Positions 62,241 through 64,000 of a DNA stretch of 64,000 bases are shown here, piece by piece; within the stretch, counting starts at the first letter, position 1; the number at the start of each line of letters is the position of its first letter. Below the pieces are notes generated by a model. That model worked only from the letters and a program-made list of their open reading frames with translations. It was not told where the DNA came from and searched no databases. The DNA is from Straminergon stramineum. Lineage: Eukaryota > Streptophyta > Bryopsida > Hypnales > Calliergonaceae. The position numbers were made by a program, and so were the translations under genes. The stretch is taken from the NCBI GenBank assembly GCA_963920665.1, contig OY987263.1, forward strand, positions 42,443,218 through 42,507,217, written 5' to 3'.

Positions 62241-64000
62241 CAGTGAAGGCTCCAACGATGGTCCTATTTTGGAACCTAAACACAAGATCTTTTTAAGTCA
62301 TAGTGGAGCTCAAAAAGAGTTTGTTGAACACTTGTGCAAAGCTTTTGAAGATCGGTGGCATTATCCTTTCTTTGATAGACGTCATGATAGCTTGCCTAAG
62401 GGTGAAAGATTTCCAGAGTTGATTGTTCAAGCTACTGAACAATGTGAAATGTTGATTGTGGTTGTGTCAAACGAGTATTTTATGTCCAAATGGCCCATGA
62501 TTGAATTGAGTGCCTTTGTTCAAGCTCACAAGTTACATAATGGGTCCAACAAGATGACCAAGATATTACCCCTATTTTATGGACTTTCAGTGAGTGAATT
62601 AGATAACGAAGAAATGCAAAAGAAATGGTTTCAAGCATGGAAGACATTGGCGGAGGCTGATCCAAAGAAGCGAATTAATGTGAATGATTGGAAGTATGCA
62701 TTCGATGTCTTGAGGTCTTTCAATGGCCTCTCGTATGATAAGAATTTGAAGGAGGTTGTGGCTTATGAAGAGGACATTGTTTCACAAGTTTGCAAGTCAA
62801 TTGCTCCAGATATAAAGTGGGATGATTCACATGTGCAAGGAAAACCAAGAATTTGTAAGGTATTCATTTGAAGGCTTCTCTTAAGCTTGTATTTATCTTT
62901 GACTTTAGGATATGAGATTCTATGATTGGCCTTGATTGTTCTGAAGTGGATTTGTTGCATTTGAAGGGTTTATAGAAATGTTTAGTTTGTGTCTACATCA
63001 AGTTTTAGAAGTTAGGGGTTTTCAATTGATTGGATGGTTGTTTGGTTGTGCTCAATAGGTCATTCGTGAGAAGATTGAAGGGATCGGAGCTTCAAGAAAA
63101 TACAATGTAAAAGTGGTTGGTATATATGGTTTTGGAGGCATGGGCAAGACCACCACTTGTAAAACCTTGTGTAATGAACTTTCAAGCAAGTATGAAGGGA
63201 GGGTTTGCCATATTGAATTTCCAAGTGTTCCTTTGAATGAATCTAGAGAGTTGTTTCAAAAGGTCTTGAGAGACTTGACAAGGAAAAGCGTGGAGGTCAT
63301 TCAACAATTGAATGAAGGAGAGGTGAGATTTTGGTTTCTATGCTTAAGATTTGTTTACAAGTGCTTCCAGTATTGGAAGTTAATAATATCCAATAATACA
63401 TTTTGAAGACTTGATAGAGTGTAATTCTTGTCCTCATTTGTAGCTTTGTGTTCCTATTTGTACTATTTATTTTTAATTTTGAGTGTTTCTTATGCATAAT
63501 TGGGTTGATTGAGTCATGCACACTTATATGAGATAGTGTGAAGATACATTTCAACTTTCAAATCTTGAATGCATGTGATTGAAATCATTCTTGGCTCAAT
63601 TATTGTGGCTTATAGGTTTTGTGGTGAATGTGTTTCTAGTGCAAGGACATTTTGCGTAAAAGTCTTTTCAAACAAAGAACCTTTTTGGTGATTGATAATA
63701 TTTCAGACAACTACCGATCCATCCAACATGCAAAGACTCTTTTGGAGGTTCCGTATCACATGGATAGTTTGGTGGTTGTGACAGCTCGCTCTCGAGCTCT
63801 TCTTGAGCTTTTGGGGTTAGATAGAGATGCATGTCTTGAGATGCCTGATTTAGAGGAATCAGATGCAGTGAGTTTATTTTTGCACCACGCAGCTAGTGGT
63901 AAGCAATTTTCTGAAGATGAAGAGATGCATGATGTAATGACTTGCGTTAGGAGGTGTTATGTCTCCAAGGGTAATAGACAAGGCCATCACTATCATCCAT
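62241..64000 (+). CDS. TIR-NB-ARC resistance protein, 5' exons, partial
   Basis: Three exons are visible: about 62241-62859, 63059-63322, and 63646 to the window end, with GT-AG borders and matching phases. Exon 1 is a TIR domain: 'HKIFLSHSGAQKEFVEHL', 'FPELIVQATEQCEMLIVVVS', and 'SKWPMIELSAF' with the Glu in the position of the conserved catalytic Glu of plant TIR NADases. Exon 2 has the P-loop 'GIYGFGGMGKTT'. Exon 3 has kinase-2 'FLVIDNIS', RNBS-B 'VVVTARSRALL' and 'HYHP' near the place of GLPLAL. No stop or frameshift is seen. The start codon is likely in an upstream exon; the LRR part lies beyond 64000. It probably acts as an intracellular immune receptor and has the same orientation as the fragment at 0.3-1.5 kb. 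Confidence 0.85.

Overview
This is plant nuclear DNA. It carries spliced TIR-NBS-LRR (TNL) resistance-gene sequence, GT-AG introns, nested retroelement-like insertions and a very large satellite array. The TIR and NB motifs (a 'FLSHSGAQK' start, a 'HYHP' block where GLPLAL is expected) and the gene-poor, repeat-rich layout suggest a non-seed land plant or another large-genome plant. The species cannot be fixed from this window. Almost every gene-like region is broken; the only one without a visible defect is the partial TNL at the right edge.

Layout. 0.3-1.5 kb: a decayed C-terminal TNL fragment (end of NB-ARC plus LRRs). 2.2-5.2 kb: non-coding DNA with short tandem repeats. 6.1-9.8 kb (minus): a broken transposase-like gene whose intron holds three degenerate ~150-bp hairpin units. 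12.8-23.1 kb: a three-deep nest of ~3.4-3.5-kb elements, A inside C inside D. Each begins TGT, ends ACA, is flanked by a 5-bp target duplication and carries one gag-like ORF, but has no LTR pair. 23.7-43.25 kb: a ~19-kb satellite of ~150-bp units, each containing a ~69-bp near-palindrome, with 300- and 450-bp higher-order periods and larger internal duplications. 44.1-52.7 kb: a multi-exon pseudogene with a ParB-like 'DGNHR' motif and a permuted amino-methyltransferase-like domain. A fourth element, B, is inserted in one of its exons. Its large intron holds six old hairpin units at ~150-bp spacing. 52.7-62.2 kb: mostly featureless, with one GC-richer patch. 62.2-64.0 kb: TIR and NB-ARC exons of a TNL that runs off the window.

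Three themes connect the parts. (1) The satellite monomer is related to hairpin units in two introns and beside element D, so the array looks like the amplified form of an older family. (2) Elements A-D form one family with two subfamilies; they may be solo copies of an unusually long, ORF-bearing LTR or a new LTR-less element type. (3) Pseudogenes and elements are disabled largely by TAG or TGA codons that copy comparison or reading frame explains as C-to-T (or G-to-A) changes at CAG, CGA and TGG. That pattern fits methylation-driven decay of silenced DNA.
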